From JBBPZK01 sp965219175 (GTDB lineage Bacteria; Actinomycetota; Rubrobacteria; Rubrobacterales; Rubrobacteraceae): a stretch of 64,000 bases of DNA. The stretch lies in NCBI GenBank assembly GCA_965219175.1, contig CBDCNI010000001.1:248001-312000 (forward strand), in the 5' to 3' direction. Numbering within the stretch: position 1 is the stretch's first letter; every line of letters starts with the position of its first letter. The notes beneath the pieces are model-generated. The model did not search any database, was not told the origin of the DNA, and worked only from the letters and a program-made list of their open reading frames with translations. Below are positions 8,230 through 17,484 of this stretch, in pieces. The position numbers and the translations under genes were made by a program.

Positions 8230-9471
8230 GTGCGAGAACCCGGCGCGACAAGACAGACCGAAGAAACTACCCCACAAGTCGGCGCCCCGCACCCGCTCCT
8301 CCTTAACCCGATCCTCGAAAAAGGCGGCGCCTACCCGCTCCTGCGCCTCGACGAACGCCGCCTGGAGCTGAAGGAAAAAGGCGCCGAAATCTTCGACTTC
8401 GGGACCGGAGACCCCCGCGAACCAACGGACGAGAGGATAAGGCGGGCGCTCATGGACGGCGTCCCGGAGGTCAGCCAGTATCCGAGCGCCGCAGGCACGA
8501 CGGAACTGCGCGAAGCTTTTTGCGGCTGGATGGGGCGGCGTCACGGCGTGGTTCTCGACCCGGCGACGGAGGCAATCCCGGCCACTGGCTCAAAGGAGGC
8601 CATCTTCCACGCCCCGCTCGCCTTTCTACATCACACTCACGAGCGGCGCGGGGTCGCCTACGGCACGCCGGGTTACCCAGTCTACGAGCGTGGGACGCTC
8701 TTCGCCGGCGGAGAGCCGCTACCGGTGCCGCTGAAGGCGGAATACGGGTTCCACTTGCCGGTGGAGAAGGTGGAGCCGGGGCGGACGCGGATACTCTGGA
8801 TAAACTACCCCCACAACCCAACGGGCGCAACGGCAGGCTACGACTACCTGGAGAACGTCGCGGAGTTATGCCGCGAGCACGACATCCTGCTCTTCTCGGA
8901 CGAATGCTACAACGACATCTACTCCGGCGAGCCACCGCCCTCCATCCTCGAAGTCACGAAGGAACGTACCCTCGCCTTCTGCTCCCTCTCCAAACGAAGC
9001 GGCATGACAGGCTACCGCTCGGCGATGGTGGCCGGAGACCCGGAGCTAATAGCCGCCCTCAAACAGCTCCGACCCTCCATCGGGGTCGCGCCCCCGACCT
9101 TCACCCAACACGCTGCCGCAACAGCATGGAACGATGACGAGCACGTGGAAAAGCGGCGACGGATCTTCGGTCAAAAGCGCACCCTCTTCACTGAGTTCTT
9201 CCGTCGCGCGGGCCTGGAATACCTGCCAACAGACGCGAGCTTCTACCTCTGGGTCACCGTGCCGGAGGCGTTCTACAGGAACGATGAGGCATACGCCTTG
9301 CGTTTGATGGAAGAGGGGATCATCGTGGCGCCCGGAAGCTCATTTGGGGCGGGCGGCGAAGGGTACGTCCGGGTCGCGCTCGTGCCGGGTCTCGAAGAGT
9401 GCGAGCGAGCCATTGGGAGGTGGGAGAATCTTGAGCGATCCAAAGGAAACTCTACGCTTCAAAACCCCTAA
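8230..9471 (+). CDS. dapC: PLP aminotransferase, probable succinyldiaminopimelate aminotransferase
   Basis: A 413-residue fold-type-I aminotransferase. The PLP-binding lysine lies in SLSKRSGMTGYR (Lys255). Other conserved points are YPHNPTGAT (substrate Asn), FSDECYNDIY and the C-terminal Arg region YVRVALVPG. The SLSKRS(G/N)MTGYR form is typical of the aspartate-aminotransferase-like group that includes DapC and LL-DAP aminotransferases. Neighbouring dapD, dapE and lysA favour DapC: transfer of an amino group from glutamate to N-succinyl-2-amino-6-oxopimelate. The GTG start has GGTGGAA 9 nt upstream. General aspartate/LL-DAP aminotransferase is the alternative. Confidence 0.8.
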   Translation: MREPGATRQTEETTPQVGAPHPLLLNPILEKGGAYPLLRLDERRLELKEKGAEIFDFGTGDPREPTDERIRRALMDGVPEVSQYPSAAGTTELREAFCGWMGRRHGVVLDPATEAIPATGSKEAIFHAPLAFLHHTHERRGVAYGTPGYPVYERGTLFAGGEPLPVPLKAEYGFHLPVEKVEPGRTRILWINYPHNPTGATAGYDYLENVAELCREHDILLFSDECYNDIYSGEPPPSILEVTKERTLAFCSLSKRSGMTGYRSAMVAGDPELIAALKQLRPSIGVAPPTFTQHAAATAWNDDEHVEKRRRIFGQKRTLFTEFFRRAGLEYLPTDASFYLWVTVPEAFYRNDEAYALRLMEEGIIVAPGSSFGAGGEGYVRVALVPGLEECERAIGRWENLERSKGNSTLQNP

Positions 9472-9753
9472 ACGTCATAGTGAACCCAGCGGCGCGAGAA
9501 GTGCAGGTGTAGGGCCGTAAAGGTAACCAGGCTCAGGAGCATGAATACCAAGACTAACGAAATGGTACCAGCGTGCAAGACCTAGAAACCTTGCTCGCCT
9601 TGAGGTACTGCAAAGACAAGCAAGCCATCCATAAGAGCAACGCCACCATCAACAGAGCATGGATAGCCAAACAACGCGCCCCCTTATCTTGCGTCCACCC
9701 TTCGCCGGTTCCGTGCTGTACACGAAGGCAAGGCTAGAGCACCAACCGATTGG
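9472..9753. other. intergenic gap, no intact gene
   Basis: 282 bp between dapC and the convergent surface-protein gene. On the minus strand two short hydrophobic reading frames abut in different phases (one reads MVALLLWMACLSLQYL, the next LVLVFMLLSLVTF and ends at about 9473). They could be the frameshifted remains of a small two-helix membrane protein. Neither is convincing alone, and no RNA gene is visible. Confidence 0.3.
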
Positions 9754-10191
9754 TTACGAGGACTTGGACCGCCGACTCCAGGCGAGACCCAGGACGCCGG
9801 AGCCGACAAGCAGCACGGCGAGTGGTGCCAGGAGAGCAGGACCACCGGTTTCAGGCAGGTTAGTCGTGCCATTATCAGCGGTTGATTGGTTTGCGGATAC
9901 GCTGGTATTGTCCTCGGACACCGAGCCACCACCGTCGATGAAGCCAGAGCCGTCCTCGAACTTCGTGCCGCTAGTCACGCTAAACGTGCTTTCGCAGGCT
10001 TTGCCGTTGTTGTTGGCGTCCAGACCGCTCGGATCCGAGGGGTCTGCATTGTAGGTTGCCTGGGCCTCGGCCTGAGTGGCGAAGTCTATGCAGTGAAGAT
10101 TGTTCGCCCCCCGACTCTGCGCTAAGGCTGTGGGTGCCAGCATTAGTAAAGCCATCGTTGCTAGGGCAGCTAAGTAAAGTATTCTCTTCAT
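9754..10191 (-). CDS. secreted excalibur-domain protein with LPETG cell-wall anchor
   Basis: A 145-residue surface protein. It has an N-terminal signal peptide (MKRILYLAALATMALLML...LAQS). An excalibur calcium-binding module follows (CIDFATQAEAQ, DPSGLDANNNGKACE, with DxDxDGxxCE-like Asp/Asn ligands). Next comes a Ser/Thr/Asn-rich spacer, then a sortase signal LPETGG, a hydrophobic helix and the basic tail SRRSKSS. The ATG at 10191 is chosen over the longer open frame because AAAGGAAG sits just upstream and the signal peptide starts there. A sortase gene lies about 26 kb away (36738-37397) and is a plausible partner. Confidence 0.85.
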   Translation of the reverse strand: MKRILYLAALATMALLMLAPTALAQSRGANNLHCIDFATQAEAQATYNADPSDPSGLDANNNGKACESTFSVTSGTKFEDGSGFIDGGGSVSEDNTSVSANQSTADNGTTNLPETGGPALLAPLAVLLVGSGVLGLAWSRRSKSS

Positions 10192-10463
10192 AAGACTTCC
10201 TTTCTTCGTCGCTTTCACGCGTTTCCCCCTCTGAAGAGGCCATGTACGTACATCCAAAGATAAGTAACATCTTATACATCTCACAAGATCCGTGTCAACC
10301 AGGGAGCCAATATTGTGCGACATGGCTATCGCCGAAGCAACCGTAGTTTACCTTACCATCTCTGTCTGTATGATGGACTCGCAGCCCACCGTAAACGGCG
10401 GCTTGCTAAACTGGCACCCGTGCTGTTTCCAGAAGTTCATAAACTAGAGGGAGTACATCCCGC

Positions 10464-11279
10464 ATGAGAGATATGAGAGAGAAGATTGAAGCCGCGTTCG
10501 AGAACCGGAAGATGTTGGAGGACGAAGAATACCGGCAGGCCGTCTTCGACACTATAGCCGCCCTCGACCGGGGCGAGCTGCGGGTGGCGGAGAAGCGGGA
10601 TGGCGAGTGGGAGTCTAATGCGTGGGTGATGAAGGCGATCTCGCTATACTTCACCGTGGCGGAGATGGAAACTATCCACGCCGGGCCTTTCGAGTACCAC
10701 GATAAGATCCCAACGAAGAAGAATCTCGCCGAAGCGGGCGTCCGGGTCGTGCCGCCGGGGACGATTCGCTACGGGGCGTTCGTCGAGCCGGGCGTGGTGG
10801 TGATGCCGGGCTACGTGAATATCGGGGCTTGGGTGGGGAGCGGGACGATGGTTGATACCTGGGCCACGGTCGGTTCGGGAGCCCAGATCGGGCGGAACGT
10901 CCACCTCGCGGGCGGCGCGGGCATCGGTGGCGTGCTCGAACCACCGGGCGCGATGCCGGTCGTTATAGAGGATGGGGCTTTTATCGGATCGCGCGCCGTC
11001 GTCACCGAGGGAGTGCGCGTCGAGGAGGGGGCGGTCCTCGGGGCGAGCGTGGTCCTGACGGGCTCAACACGCATCCTGGACGTGACCGGTGAGGAGGAGG
11101 TCGTCCACCGGGGACGCGTCCCGGCCCGCTCCGTCGTCGTTCCCGGCACCCGCCTCAGGGAGTTCCCAGCGGGCTCCTACCAGGTCCAGACCGCCCTTAT
11201 CATCGGCCAGCGCCGCGAATCGACTGACCAGAAGACTTCCCTCAACGACGCCCTCCGCCAGTTCGGGGTGAGCGTATGA
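10464..11279 (+). CDS. dapD: tetrahydrodipicolinate N-succinyltransferase DapD
   Basis: A 271-residue left-handed beta-helix (hexapeptide-repeat) acyltransferase that uses succinyl-CoA on tetrahydrodipicolinate. Visible features are the N-terminal helical domain, repeated hexapeptides from about residue 95 (VVPPGTIRYGAFVEPGVVVMP), the conserved GSGTMVDTWATVGS and GGAGIGGVLEP segments, and the C-terminal QVQTALI. Length and motifs fit the proteobacterial-style DapD rather than the longer actinobacterial-type DapD. The stop overlaps the dapE start (ATGA), indicating translational coupling. Confidence 0.93.
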   Translation: MRDMREKIEAAFENRKMLEDEEYRQAVFDTIAALDRGELRVAEKRDGEWESNAWVMKAISLYFTVAEMETIHAGPFEYHDKIPTKKNLAEAGVRVVPPGTIRYGAFVEPGVVVMPGYVNIGAWVGSGTMVDTWATVGSGAQIGRNVHLAGGAGIGGVLEPPGAMPVVIEDGAFIGSRAVVTEGVRVEEGAVLGASVVLTGSTRILDVTGEEEVVHRGRVPARSVVVPGTRLREFPAGSYQVQTALIIGQRRESTDQKTSLNDALRQFGVSV

Positions 11280-12340
11280 ACGACCGCCTGCTGGAAGACC
11301 TGCTCTTCTTCCTGGAGCGCCCGAGCGTAACCGGGGACGAGAAGGACCTCTGCGACGACCTCGAAGCGCGGGTAGCGAAGACGCCAGGGTGGGAAGTCCA
11401 GCGGACCGCCAACAGCCTGGCCGTGCGCCGGACGGAGCGCGACGCATCCCGCGCCACGGTCGTTTTCGCCGGGCATCTCGACACGGTACCGGAACCCGAG
11501 AACAGCATCCCGGTGCGCGTGGAGGGGGAGAAAGTCTACGGCCGGGGAGCCTCGGACATGAAGGCCGGAGACGCGCTGATGCTCGCGCTCCTGGAGGAGT
11601 TTGACTGGACCCACTCGTGGGCGGAGCCGTCCTTCGTGTTCTACGAGCGGGAGGAAGGAGCGTACCACGGGAACGGCCTCGAAGCCGTCTTCGCGGGGAG
11701 CCCCTGGCTCCTCGACTCGGACCTGGCGCTGTGCCTGGAACCGACGGCCGGCGCCCTTGAGGTCGGGTGCGTCGGCACGGCGCAGGTAGAGGTGACTTTC
11801 AAGGGACGCCCGGCCCACTCCGCACGTCCGTGGCAAGGGGAGAATGCCCTGACGAAAGCCGGGTCTTTCCTCGCCGCGTTGCACGAGCGTGCGGCGCGGG
11901 AGGTCTTGGTCGAGGAGCTGCCGTTCTACGAGGTACTGACGCCGACGCTGGCGCGCGGTGGGCGGGCCAAGAACGTGGTGCCGGACGAGTTCTGGGTCAA
12001 CGTGAACTACCGTTTCGCGCCCGGCAGGGAGCTCGAAGATGTGAAACTCGTCTTCGATGGGCTGCTCGGTGACGAGGCGTCTTACGAGGTCGTGGACTTC
12101 GCCCCGAGCGGCCCGGTGGAGTTGGGGAATCCGTTGCTACAGAAGATCATCGCAGCGGGCGTCGAGGTACAGCCCAAGCAAGCCTGGACGGACGTTGCCC
12201 GCTTCGCTGAGCGCGGCGTGGCGGCGGCCAACTTCGGTCCCGGCCTGCCGGCTCAGGCCCATCAGCCCGAAGAATATACGGAGCTTCCGTTGCTGGAGGG
12301 GTGTTACCGGCGGCTGGAGTCGTTCCTCAAGGGTGGGTAA
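11276..12340 (+). CDS. dapE: succinyl-diaminopimelate desuccinylase DapE (M20)
   Basis: A 354-residue M20-family zinc hydrolase that releases succinate to give LL-diaminopimelate. Metal and catalytic motifs are in order: AGHLDTVP (about 65), GRGASDMKAGDAL (about 83), the Glu pair in YEREEGAY (about 125), LCLEPT, RPAHSARPWQGENA in the lid domain, and the terminal QAHQPEEY histidine. The ATG overlaps the dapD stop, so the two form an operon. It fits the actinobacterial DapE subgroup by length. Confidence 0.93.
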   Translation: MNDRLLEDLLFFLERPSVTGDEKDLCDDLEARVAKTPGWEVQRTANSLAVRRTERDASRATVVFAGHLDTVPEPENSIPVRVEGEKVYGRGASDMKAGDALMLALLEEFDWTHSWAEPSFVFYEREEGAYHGNGLEAVFAGSPWLLDSDLALCLEPTAGALEVGCVGTAQVEVTFKGRPAHSARPWQGENALTKAGSFLAALHERAAREVLVEELPFYEVLTPTLARGGRAKNVVPDEFWVNVNYRFAPGRELEDVKLVFDGLLGDEASYEVVDFAPSGPVELGNPLLQKIIAAGVEVQPKQAWTDVARFAERGVAAANFGPGLPAQAHQPEEYTELPLLEGCYRRLESFLKGG

Positions 12341-12431
12341 AGTCCAGCCCCGCGAGCAACCCGACTCGCTGCGGTACATGCTAGGATAGAAAAAGGGTAG
12401 AAAGACGCTGAAGACTGGAGCGGCGCGCAAC

Positions 12432-15218
12432 GTGAGTTCCGCCGAGAGAGAGGTAGAAAAAGCCGGCGCCGAGAGGGCTCCGGTGAATATCGTCGTGATC
12501 CCGCACTCCCATTGGGATCGGGAATGGTACGCGACGTTCGAGGAGTTCCGGTTCTATCTGGTCCACTTCATGGACGAGTTGACGGAGTTGCTGGAGGAGG
12601 ACGAAGGTTTCAGGTCGTTCATGCTCGACGGGCAGGCGTCGTTGCTGGAGGATTACCTGGAGGTTCGGCCGGAGAAGAGAGAGTTGCTCCGCTCCCTGGT
12701 CCGGGAGGGTAGGTTGGAGGTTGGGCCGTGGTACGTCCAGCCCGACGAGTTTTTGATCTCCGGGGAGGCCCTGGTCCGGAACCTCATGCTCGGCGACCGG
12801 GTAGCCAAAGACTTCGGCCCCGTCATGAAGCAGGGCTACGTCCCAGACACTTTCGGCCACGTAAACCAGCTTCCCCAGATACTCCGCGGTTTCGACATCG
12901 GCACCTTCTACTTCATGCGCGGCATAGGCGAGGAAGTTTCGGACCTCGGGGCCGAGTTCTGGTGGGAGGCCCCAGACGGCTCGAAGGTCGCCGCCCACTT
13001 CCTTTCGGAGACCTACTCGAACGCCGCCTTGCTCGGGAGCGACCCGTCGAGAATCTCCTTCCGCCACGACCGGCTCGCCGACCCGAGCAGCTACCTCGTC
13101 AGCTACGACTCACTCTACGAGCTTAGGGACCGGCTCGCCTCCCGCTCCTCGAACGGCACGATTCTCCTGATGAACGGCAGCGACCACGTTACAGTCCAGC
13201 CGGACTTCTCTAAATACGTCTTCGACTTAAACCAGACCATGCAAGATCACGTCTTCAACGGTAAGCTCTCGGACTTCGAGCGGCTGGTCCTGGAAGGAAA
13301 CCCCGACCTGAAGAACTACTCCGGGGAACTTCGCTCCGCCCGCTACCAGCCGATCCTCAAAGGAACCTACTCCTCCAGGAATTACATAAAGCAGTACAAC
13401 GAGAGGACCCAGCGGCTACTCGAAGGGAAAGCCGAGAGGGCGGCCGCCGTCGTCTACGCTCTGGGAGGCCGGGACTACTCGCCGTTCTTGAAGTACGCCT
13501 GGCGGGAGCTGATAAAAAACCACGCCCACGACTCCATCGGCGGCTGCTCGGCCGACGCGGTCCACCGGCAGATGATAGGTCGCTTCGAGACGGCCACGCG
13601 CGTCGGGGAAAAGGTCGTCGAGGAGTGCCTTGACTACCTCTCCACCCGAGTAGCTCCTGCTCCGAGGCCGGATATGATCCCGATAGTAGTCTTCAACCCG
13701 TCTCCTTGGGAGCGTGGAGGACGGGTGCAGGTCGAGGTCTCGGTAGACGCGGACGTTCCGCTGGGGCGTAGGATCTTCGACTGGATCGGCCAGAAGAAGC
13801 TCGACCTCAAACAGTCCCTCCTGGTGGACCCGAAGGAGAGACCGGTCTCTTTCGCCGCCAAGGGCGAGACGCTCCACATCGAGGACGCCCTCTACCGGCG
13901 CAAGGCAGTCCAGCGCGCGACCCTGGAGTTCGAGGCGACAGGCGTGCCGCCGCTAGGTTATAAGGTCTATAGGCTGATCACCTCCGAGGGAGACGAGGAG
14001 GGCGAACAAGAAGAAAAGCCGCCCTGGGACGCGGTCCTGGAGAACGAAAATCTAAGGGTGAGCGTCGAGGACGACTTTACCTTGAGGATCGTCGAAAAGA
14101 ACTCTGGGGAAATTTACTCCGGCCTGAACCTGTTCGTGGATGAAGGCGAAGCAGGCGACGAGTATACGTTCTCCCCGCCGCGGGAGCAGGGGCGGTTCCT
14201 CTCCTCGGAGGCGGACTGGAGGATAGAGGCAGGCGAGTACGCAGACACGATGTTGCTGCGCGGTGTGATCCGGCTGCCCAGAAGCCTCTCCCCTGACAGG
14301 AACTCCCGCTCCGACGACCTGGTTCGCTGCCCGGTAAAGGTCGTCCTACGCCTCCCGACGGGCTCGCGGCGGGTCGAAGTCCAGACGGAGTTCTACAACC
14401 GGGCCAGGGACCACCGCCTCCGGGTGGCGTTCCCGAGCGGCGTCGAAGCCGGAGAATCGGTCGCCGAGACCGCTTTCGGCACGGTCAAGCGCCCGACGAA
14501 ACCAGCCGACAGCACCGGCTGGCGGGAAGAGGACACAGCGAGCTACGCCCAACAACGCTTCGTCTGCGTGGACGACGGGTCGCGGGGCCTCGCGGTCTTC
14601 AACAAGGGCCTGCCGGAGTACGAGGTGGCACCCGACGGCGAGATAAAGCTGACCCTCGTCCGGTCGGTCGGCTGGCTCTCGCGAAACGACCTCGCCACGC
14701 GCCGGGGTCACGCCGGGCCGGAACTCGCCACCCCGGAAGCCCAGTGCGCCGGACGACAGGTCTTCGAGTACGCCATCATGCCCTACGAGGGAAATTGGGA
14801 GGAGGCCGGGCTGTTCCGAGAGGCGGAAGAATACTGCCTGCCGCTGGAAGCCGGGGCCGCCCAGCAGAGGGAGGAGGAAGCCCAGCCCTCTCCCGAAGGT
14901 GCGCCCGGCTTCTTCCTGAAGGTCAGCGGGCGGGGCGTGGTCCTGAGCAGCCTCAAAAAAGCGGCCGACAGGGATGGGTTGGTCCTTAGGGTCTTCAACA
15001 CCTCCGAGACGGAGACGACGGCCCGGCTCAGGTTCGGCCTGCCGGTCTCCGTCGCGTACAAGACGAACCTCAACGAGGAAATACTAGAAGGGCTCGCCCC
15101 GAGGGGAAACAGGCTCGACGTAAGCCTCGGTCCGGCACGGGTAGAGACGATCCTGATAAGATTACACCAGCCTGAAAAGTGGGTGGAAAGGGTGAGAAAA
15201 GCCTCTCGCGGCGAATAA
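12432..15218 (+). CDS. GH38 family alpha-mannosidase
   Basis: A 928-residue glycoside hydrolase. The catalytic N-terminal domain starts with the zinc site HSHWDREWY (His25, Asp29), continues through LDGQASLLEDYL, and has the nucleophile aspartate in VPDTFGHVNQLPQI (Asp139). HAHDSIGGCSAD (about 365) is a further family hallmark. The C-terminal half is the beta-rich GH38 C-domain. There is no signal peptide, so it is cytoplasmic. It heads an operon with a sugar-binding protein and two permeases. It probably trims imported alpha-mannosides; mannosylglycerate or related solutes are possible substrates. It starts at GTG. Confidence 0.92.
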   Translation: MSSAEREVEKAGAERAPVNIVVIPHSHWDREWYATFEEFRFYLVHFMDELTELLEEDEGFRSFMLDGQASLLEDYLEVRPEKRELLRSLVREGRLEVGPWYVQPDEFLISGEALVRNLMLGDRVAKDFGPVMKQGYVPDTFGHVNQLPQILRGFDIGTFYFMRGIGEEVSDLGAEFWWEAPDGSKVAAHFLSETYSNAALLGSDPSRISFRHDRLADPSSYLVSYDSLYELRDRLASRSSNGTILLMNGSDHVTVQPDFSKYVFDLNQTMQDHVFNGKLSDFERLVLEGNPDLKNYSGELRSARYQPILKGTYSSRNYIKQYNERTQRLLEGKAERAAAVVYALGGRDYSPFLKYAWRELIKNHAHDSIGGCSADAVHRQMIGRFETATRVGEKVVEECLDYLSTRVAPAPRPDMIPIVVFNPSPWERGGRVQVEVSVDADVPLGRRIFDWIGQKKLDLKQSLLVDPKERPVSFAAKGETLHIEDALYRRKAVQRATLEFEATGVPPLGYKVYRLITSEGDEEGEQEEKPPWDAVLENENLRVSVEDDFTLRIVEKNSGEIYSGLNLFVDEGEAGDEYTFSPPREQGRFLSSEADWRIEAGEYADTMLLRGVIRLPRSLSPDRNSRSDDLVRCPVKVVLRLPTGSRRVEVQTEFYNRARDHRLRVAFPSGVEAGESVAETAFGTVKRPTKPADSTGWREEDTASYAQQRFVCVDDGSRGLAVFNKGLPEYEVAPDGEIKLTLVRSVGWLSRNDLATRRGHAGPELATPEAQCAGRQVFEYAIMPYEGNWEEAGLFREAEEYCLPLEAGAAQQREEEAQPSPEGAPGFFLKVSGRGVVLSSLKKAADRDGLVLRVFNTSETETTARLRFGLPVSVAYKTNLNEEILEGLAPRGNRLDVSLGPARVETILIRLHQPEKWVERVRKASRGE

Positions 15219-15250
15219 TTCCTCGTCCGGGTGGCGGAAAAGGAGGAAAC

Positions 15251-16561
15251 ATGCCTACAGGCAAGAAATATGTAAGCCGTCGGGATTTTCTTAAGCTCGG
15301 CGGGGCCTCTCTGGCGGGCGCTACGCTGCTCGGGGTCGCCGGCTGCGGCGGCGGGGGCGGCCAGTCGAGCGGACCTTCCATCGGGTGGCAGGCAATACCG
15401 TCTTACTCCACGGAGCAAAACACCGATCCCGGCCGCGTCGAATACCTCAAGAAAGCAATCTCCAAGTGGGAGGGTTCGAGCAAGTATTCCATCAACGCGC
15501 GCGCCTCCTCCTCCGACGTGACGGCGGCGATGGCCCAACTCTTGCAGCAGGCTTCCCAGAAGCGGGCGGCGGACATCTCGCAGGTCGACTCCTACATCTT
15601 CCCGCGCTTCTACGAATACGCCCACCCGCTGGACGACTACCTCGGCGACATCTCCCCGGACCAGTATTTCCCGTTCGCCAAAGAAGCCATGACCAACAAC
15701 GGCAAAGTCATGGGGCTCCAGTTCACCACAGACGTGCGGGTCCTGTACTACCGGAAAGACAAGATCTCCACGCCTCCGGCATCCTGGGACGACCTGATCT
15801 CCACCGGCAAGAAGATGAAGAATCAGGGTCTCGCCCCCTACCTCTTCCCGGCCGGCAGAGACGAGGCGACGGTGACGACCTCGCTGTTCCCCTACTTCTG
15901 GGCGCAGGGCGGCGAGTTGGTCGACGACTCCGGCAAACCGGCCTTCGGCGAGGGAAAGAACCGCGAGGCGATGCTCAACTCCTTCGACTTCATCGACCAG
16001 TGTGTAAAGACAGGCGTCACGCCCAAGCGGGTGACGGAGTTCTCGCAGGAGACCGACATAAACGGCGACGCCGCTTCCGGCAAGACCGCGATGTTCCTCG
16101 GCGGCAACTGGCAAGTGAGCCTCCTCAAGAAGATCATGGGCGCAGACAAGTTCTCCAAGCAGTGGGGCGTCGCCCCGATCCCCTCGATGAGCGGCAGCGA
16201 CCACGCCACGACCTCCGGCGGCTGGGTCTGGGGGATCTTCACCAAAGACAAGAAGAAGCAGAAAGCGGCTGTGGACTTCCTGAAAGCGGTCTTCGTCGGA
16301 GACCAGGGGATGGCCCAGTGGTGCAACGTCGGCGGTTACCTGCCGCCCCGAAAGCCCGTCTTCGACGTCTCCGCGTACAAGACCGACGAGTACACCGATA
16401 CTTTCCGAAAGTACCTCAACGAGTACGCCCGCAACCGTCCGGCCTCGAAGTCCTACCAGGATATCTCGACAGCATTGCAGGTCGCCGTCAACCAGGTCGT
16501 TTCTGGAGACAAGGCCCCGAAGCAGGCGCTCGACACCGCCCTGAAAACAGTCTCCGGTTAG
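15251..16561 (+). CDS. ABC transporter sugar-binding lipoprotein
   Basis: A 436-residue extracellular solute-binding protein of family 1. The N-terminus is a Tat signal (SRRDFLKLGG) followed by a hydrophobic stretch and lipobox LGVAGC, so the protein is exported folded and lipid-anchored. The body has the periplasmic-binding-protein features YYRKD, DDLISTGKKMK, KTAMFLGGNWQ and a C-terminal LNEYARNRPASKSYQDIS. The start is set by AAAGGAGGAAAC directly before the ATG at 15251. It lies between the GH38 mannosidase and two permeases, so oligosaccharide or mannoside uptake is likely. Confidence 0.9.
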   Translation: MPTGKKYVSRRDFLKLGGASLAGATLLGVAGCGGGGGQSSGPSIGWQAIPSYSTEQNTDPGRVEYLKKAISKWEGSSKYSINARASSSDVTAAMAQLLQQASQKRAADISQVDSYIFPRFYEYAHPLDDYLGDISPDQYFPFAKEAMTNNGKVMGLQFTTDVRVLYYRKDKISTPPASWDDLISTGKKMKNQGLAPYLFPAGRDEATVTTSLFPYFWAQGGELVDDSGKPAFGEGKNREAMLNSFDFIDQCVKTGVTPKRVTEFSQETDINGDAASGKTAMFLGGNWQVSLLKKIMGADKFSKQWGVAPIPSMSGSDHATTSGGWVWGIFTKDKKKQKAAVDFLKAVFVGDQGMAQWCNVGGYLPPRKPVFDVSAYKTDEYTDTFRKYLNEYARNRPASKSYQDISTALQVAVNQVVSGDKAPKQALDTALKTVSG

Positions 16562-16571
16562 GAGAGCAGCG

Positions 16572-17483
16572 ATGACCGTAAAAGCGAAGCCGTCCCGCAG
16601 GAGTTGGACCGAGGTCGTTACCGGCTCTCCCCTCTTGTGGCTGCTGCCGCTCGTGGTGATCCTGGTCGCCACCTTCGTCTATCCCATAATCGAGATAATA
16701 CGCCTCAGCTTCACCGACGCCGGCCTGACGGGCGGCGACTACTCCTATACTCTGGGTTCCTACCGGCGGCTCTTGGGGTCCCCGTACTTCTTCGAAATGT
16801 TGAAGGCTACGGTGATCTTCGTCGCCGTGAGCGTCGTCTTCCAAATGTTTTTGGGGTTCCTGATAGCGCTGGTTGTCGACCAGGGCGCCCGGCGCGGGAT
16901 GCGTGCCTCGGTAGTGACCCGAACCGCCGTCCTCTCGGCGTGGGCCATCCCCGGCGTAATTATCGGCATCATCTGGGGAATCCTCTACCAGGAGTCGGCC
17001 GGCGGCGTCCTGAACTATCTCGTCGGCCTCACCGGCTTCGGCTCCATCCCGTTCCTCTCAGATCCTGCCGCAGCCCTCGCCTCCGTGACGTTCGCGAATA
17101 TCTGGCGCGGGACCGCTTTCTCGATGATCCTGGTCTACGCCGGCATCCAGACCCTCCCGGCCGACGTACTGGAAGCCGCGCGGGTGGACGGCGCGAGCGC
17201 GTTCCAACGTCTCACCCGCATAGTGCTGCCGCTGCTCGCCCCGATCCTGCTCATAAACCTGGTAATAGTCTCGATAGACACCTTCAACACCTTCGACATG
17301 GTTCTCGCCCTGACCGGCGGCGGTCCCGGCAGGAGCACCGAAGTCGTGGCCCTGAGCATCTATAACCAGATCTTCCAACAGTTCCACCTCGGACAGGGAG
17401 CCGCCACAGCCGTCCTGCTCCTCCTCATAAACACCGTCATGACGATTATCTACCTGAGGCTCGACAGAGAGGAAGTGGCCTGA
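16572..17483 (+). CDS. ABC sugar permease, MalF/UgpA type
   Basis: A 303-residue inner-membrane permease with about six transmembrane helices (first: LLWLLPLVVILVATFVYPII). The EAA loop that contacts the ATPase is EAARVDGASAFQRLTRIVLP. It starts 10 bp after the binding-protein stop and ends one base before the second permease. No ATPase gene follows. Import systems of this class often share one MsiK-type ATPase encoded elsewhere, which would explain the absence. Confidence 0.92.
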   Translation: MTVKAKPSRRSWTEVVTGSPLLWLLPLVVILVATFVYPIIEIIRLSFTDAGLTGGDYSYTLGSYRRLLGSPYFFEMLKATVIFVAVSVVFQMFLGFLIALVVDQGARRGMRASVVTRTAVLSAWAIPGVIIGIIWGILYQESAGGVLNYLVGLTGFGSIPFLSDPAAALASVTFANIWRGTAFSMILVYAGIQTLPADVLEAARVDGASAFQRLTRIVLPLLAPILLINLVIVSIDTFNTFDMVLALTGGGPGRSTEVVALSIYNQIFQQFHLGQGAATAVLLLLINTVMTIIYLRLDREEVA

Positions 17484-17484
17484 A

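Noticed and set aside
6945..8306. 453-codon open frame on the plus strand
   Set aside because: Antisense to lysA, with no domain and a Val/Gly-biased composition.
9472..9660. two hydrophobic short frames on the minus strand
   Set aside because: They would need a frameshift to make one small membrane protein and have no supporting start site; kept only as a note on the gap.
14783..16672. 629-codon open frame on the minus strand
   Set aside because: It is antisense to the GH38 gene end, the binding-protein gene and their junction. Those have clear domains, and the frame is a high-GC artefact.
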